A stretch of 36,617 nt of DNA, from the NCBI GenBank assembly GCA_001567185.1, contig LNFR01000102.1, positions 1 through 36,617 on the forward strand. Reading direction: 5' to 3'. The DNA is from Bacteroidetes bacterium OLB12. Its GTDB lineage: Bacteria; Bacteroidota; Bacteroidia; Cytophagales; Cyclobacteriaceae. A program made the translations under genes and the position numbers. Positions 35,058 through 36,617 of the stretch are shown one piece after another. The notes below the pieces were generated by a model. It did not search any database and was not told the DNA's origin. It saw only the letters and a list, made by a program, of their open reading frames with translations. Each line of letters opens with the position of its first letter. The stretch's first letter is position 1.

Positions 35058-35461
35058 CTATTTTCTTTTAGGCTTCATCACTCTTTTAAATTGTAAGCTT
35101 GGGCTGCCGAAATTGATGAGTAAACCAATTTGCATGTTATAGGCTTCCAAATAATTGATAGCCTGCGCCAGGTGCACGTCTTCCAATTGAATAACGGCTT
35201 TAAGTTCTACCATTATTTTATTGGCCACAAAAAATCAACTCGTCTGGTGCCAATCTGCTCACCTTTATAGAAAATCTCCATTTCATGTTCTCTGCTAAAT
35301 GTTAACTGCTGCTTGCGCATTTCAATTTCCAGGGCACGCTGATAAATGACCTCCTGAAACCCGTTACCCAGTATTTTGTGAACCTCCAACGCACAGCCAA
35401 TTATTTTGCCTGTTAGTTCGCTTTCTGGATATTGCTCATTTACAATTTTCTTCTCTTTCAT
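35058..35461 (-). pseudogene. GxxExxY protein, frameshifted at an A6/T6 run
   Basis: Member of the GxxExxY family (PD-(D/E)XK nuclease-like fold; function unknown). The first frame (35461-35213) contains GCALEVHKILGNGFQEVIYQ and ends soon after RRVDFLWPIK. Adding one base to the six-base run at 35229-35234 restores VDFFVANKIMVELKAV, then LEDVHLAQAINYLEAYN and a stop at 35058. That gives 134 aa, the full family length including the catalytic-like D and ExK positions. It lies between hsdS and hsdM. Confidence 0.82.
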
Positions 35462-35503
35462 TGTTTCTCCGTCATAGTATTCATTACATCATTGCCATCA
35501 TAG

Positions 35504-36617
35504 TTAAGACAGTTTACCTTCAAACGCTTTTTTTTAAAATACTTTGCCGGATAGTTTCGGCTTGCTGCAAGGCGTGGGCAATGGTTTCTTCAAGTTTATC
35601 GCAGACGGTGAGGCGGCTTTCGAGTTCTGATACAATAAGTTCTTGTTCCTCTAAAGGCGCAAGTGGTATAAAGTAATTTTCTATGAATTGTTTAGGAACG
35701 CGCCTTAATCCGACTGCTCCTGTCATTGCATTTTCAGCCTCTTTCCTGAATTTTTCTTGAACCAAAAAATAGAATGCGTATTTATTCTTAATGTTTTCTG
35801 AACATCGAATTACGTGAAACTCTGATGAGCCATACCCAATTTTGTTTTTCAGATTATCAACTACAGCAATCTTTCCATTCTCCATGCATGGAGTAACTTT
35901 AGCAAAGATTACATCGCCATCGACAAAGGGTGTGTAACTTCCTTTTTGTACTTCTGAAAATTTTCGAATTTCTGTTAAATGGATTTTATTGATAACCTCT
36001 TCGACTAACTTCATGGGCAAAAACTGAACTTCAATATCTAACGATATATTTTCTTTATTTGGCAGTTTTGGATTAACATGCACAATATCCTTGAATCTTA
36101 TTTCTTTCCATCCCTTCGGCAGCGTACTCTTGTCTGCATCTTGATTTGTGAGATTCTCCTGATGGCCCTGATTTCTTTTTGCTTTTAAATCAAGGGTATC
36201 AGGCAAGTCAGGCGAATCATGGTTAAGACGGGTTAGCTTTCCCTCAAACGCAGCTTTGAGCAAACTTTGGCGGTACACTTTTAGTTGTTGTTGGGCGGTT
36301 TCCAGTTGTTGTTTTCCGTTGTCTAGCGCGCTAAAGAGTTCTTCTATTTTGGAAACGATGGCGTGTTGTTCGGGGAGGGGAGGAAGTGGGATTTGCTCTT
36401 TTTCTAAAAATTGAAAATGTCTAGCATATCCTTTGTTAGGAATTTTTACGGTTTGAATTAAGTAATAGAAAAACTTAGCATCATAGATTGAGTGTGGTTT
36501 TACACCTTCACGCCATCTGCACCTGCTATGAATTTAAAATTTACAAATTTCTTGACTTTTGTATGGTCTCCAAAAATAATATAAGGTGGGTCAATTGGGT
36601 ACGAATTGAACGGTTTT
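35504..36617 (-). pseudogene. hsdS: Type I restriction-modification specificity subunit HsdS (partial, two frameshifts)
   Basis: DNA-recognition subunit, cut by the window edge, so the first target-recognition domain is incomplete. The central conserved region has IPLPPLPEQHAIVSKIEEL and QSLLKAAFEGKL. The second recognition domain starts at LPKGWKEIRF, and the distal conserved region is LAPLEEQELIVSELESRL. Two single-base lesions break it. Near 36501 a missing base interrupts GADGVKV/LKPHSIYD. At 35528-35535 an extra base in the eight-base run turns QSILKKAFEGKLS (ending at 35504) into QSILKKSV with a stop at 35520. Both repairs restore expected family sequence. Confidence 0.85.

Overview
The window reads as a chromosomal segment of a member of the Bacteroidota, most likely a Cytophagales-type bacterium. 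The evidence is as follows. Nearly all genes lack Shine-Dalgarno sequences. Several start sites are preceded by the Bacteroidota promoter pattern TTG/TTTG - about 19-21 nt - TAnnTTTG (best at 4859-4888, 7297-7328, 8503-8535 and 17887-17917). The rimP-nusA-infB and rpsU-xerC-hpf blocks, a PorE-like OmpA lipoprotein and a PadR plus large FtsX-type permease pair are also typical of the phylum. Genus-level placement is not possible from the sequence alone.

Layout. 1-7.2 kb: a minus-strand block with UDP-glucose dehydrogenase and UDP-glucuronate decarboxylase (UDP-xylose branch), then rimP-nusA-infB with its own promoter and a leader hairpin. 7.3-10.2 kb: plus-strand acyl-CoA dehydrogenase, rpsU, a XerC-type recombinase and hpf. 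10.2-13.9 kb: minus-strand PIN toxin-antitoxin pair, metK, and an RsmI-family methylase coupled to an alpha/beta hydrolase. 13.9-28.9 kb: mostly plus-strand lysA, a frameshifted MFS transporter, a BaiN/HI0933-type flavoprotein, tRNA-Phe (minus), a CxxCH plus VCBS-repeat lipoprotein, and an HdrC/HdrB-like iron-sulfur pair split by an AbiEii-type toxin-antitoxin module. These are followed by a conserved hypothetical, the PorE-like lipoprotein, a DODA/LigB dioxygenase, a thioredoxin-fold secreted protein and a PrsW-TMEM175 membrane cluster. 28.9-30.4 kb: a repeat mosaic with a ParE/RelE module and a 90-bp copy of the PrsW/TMEM175 junction. 30.4-33.4 kb: PadR regulator plus MacB/FtsX-type permease. 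33.5-36.6 kb: part of a type I restriction-modification locus (hsdM, a GxxExxY gene, partial hsdS) on the minus strand.

How parts work together. rimP-nusA-infB serves ribosome maturation, transcription elongation and translation initiation. The UGDH/UXS pair converts UDP-glucose to UDP-glucuronate and then UDP-xylose. The HdrC/HdrB-like pair probably carries electrons between a soluble donor and the quinone pool. PadR probably controls the overlapping permease gene. Three toxin-antitoxin modules and the type I R-M genes form the accessory/defence content.

Main caveat. Seven single-base disruptions, six of them in or beside short homopolymers, break otherwise intact reading frames between 15.7 and 36.5 kb (MFS, VCBS lipoprotein, a small membrane protein, TMEM175, GxxExxY, and hsdS twice). 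This pattern fits uncorrected homopolymer errors in a long-read assembly better than seven independent pseudogenes, although phase variation cannot be excluded for the C7 tract and for hsdS. I did not recognise a clearly new system. The best leads are the toxin-antitoxin module embedded in the Hdr-like operon and the repeat mosaic that captured a gene fragment and supplies the end of a toxin gene.
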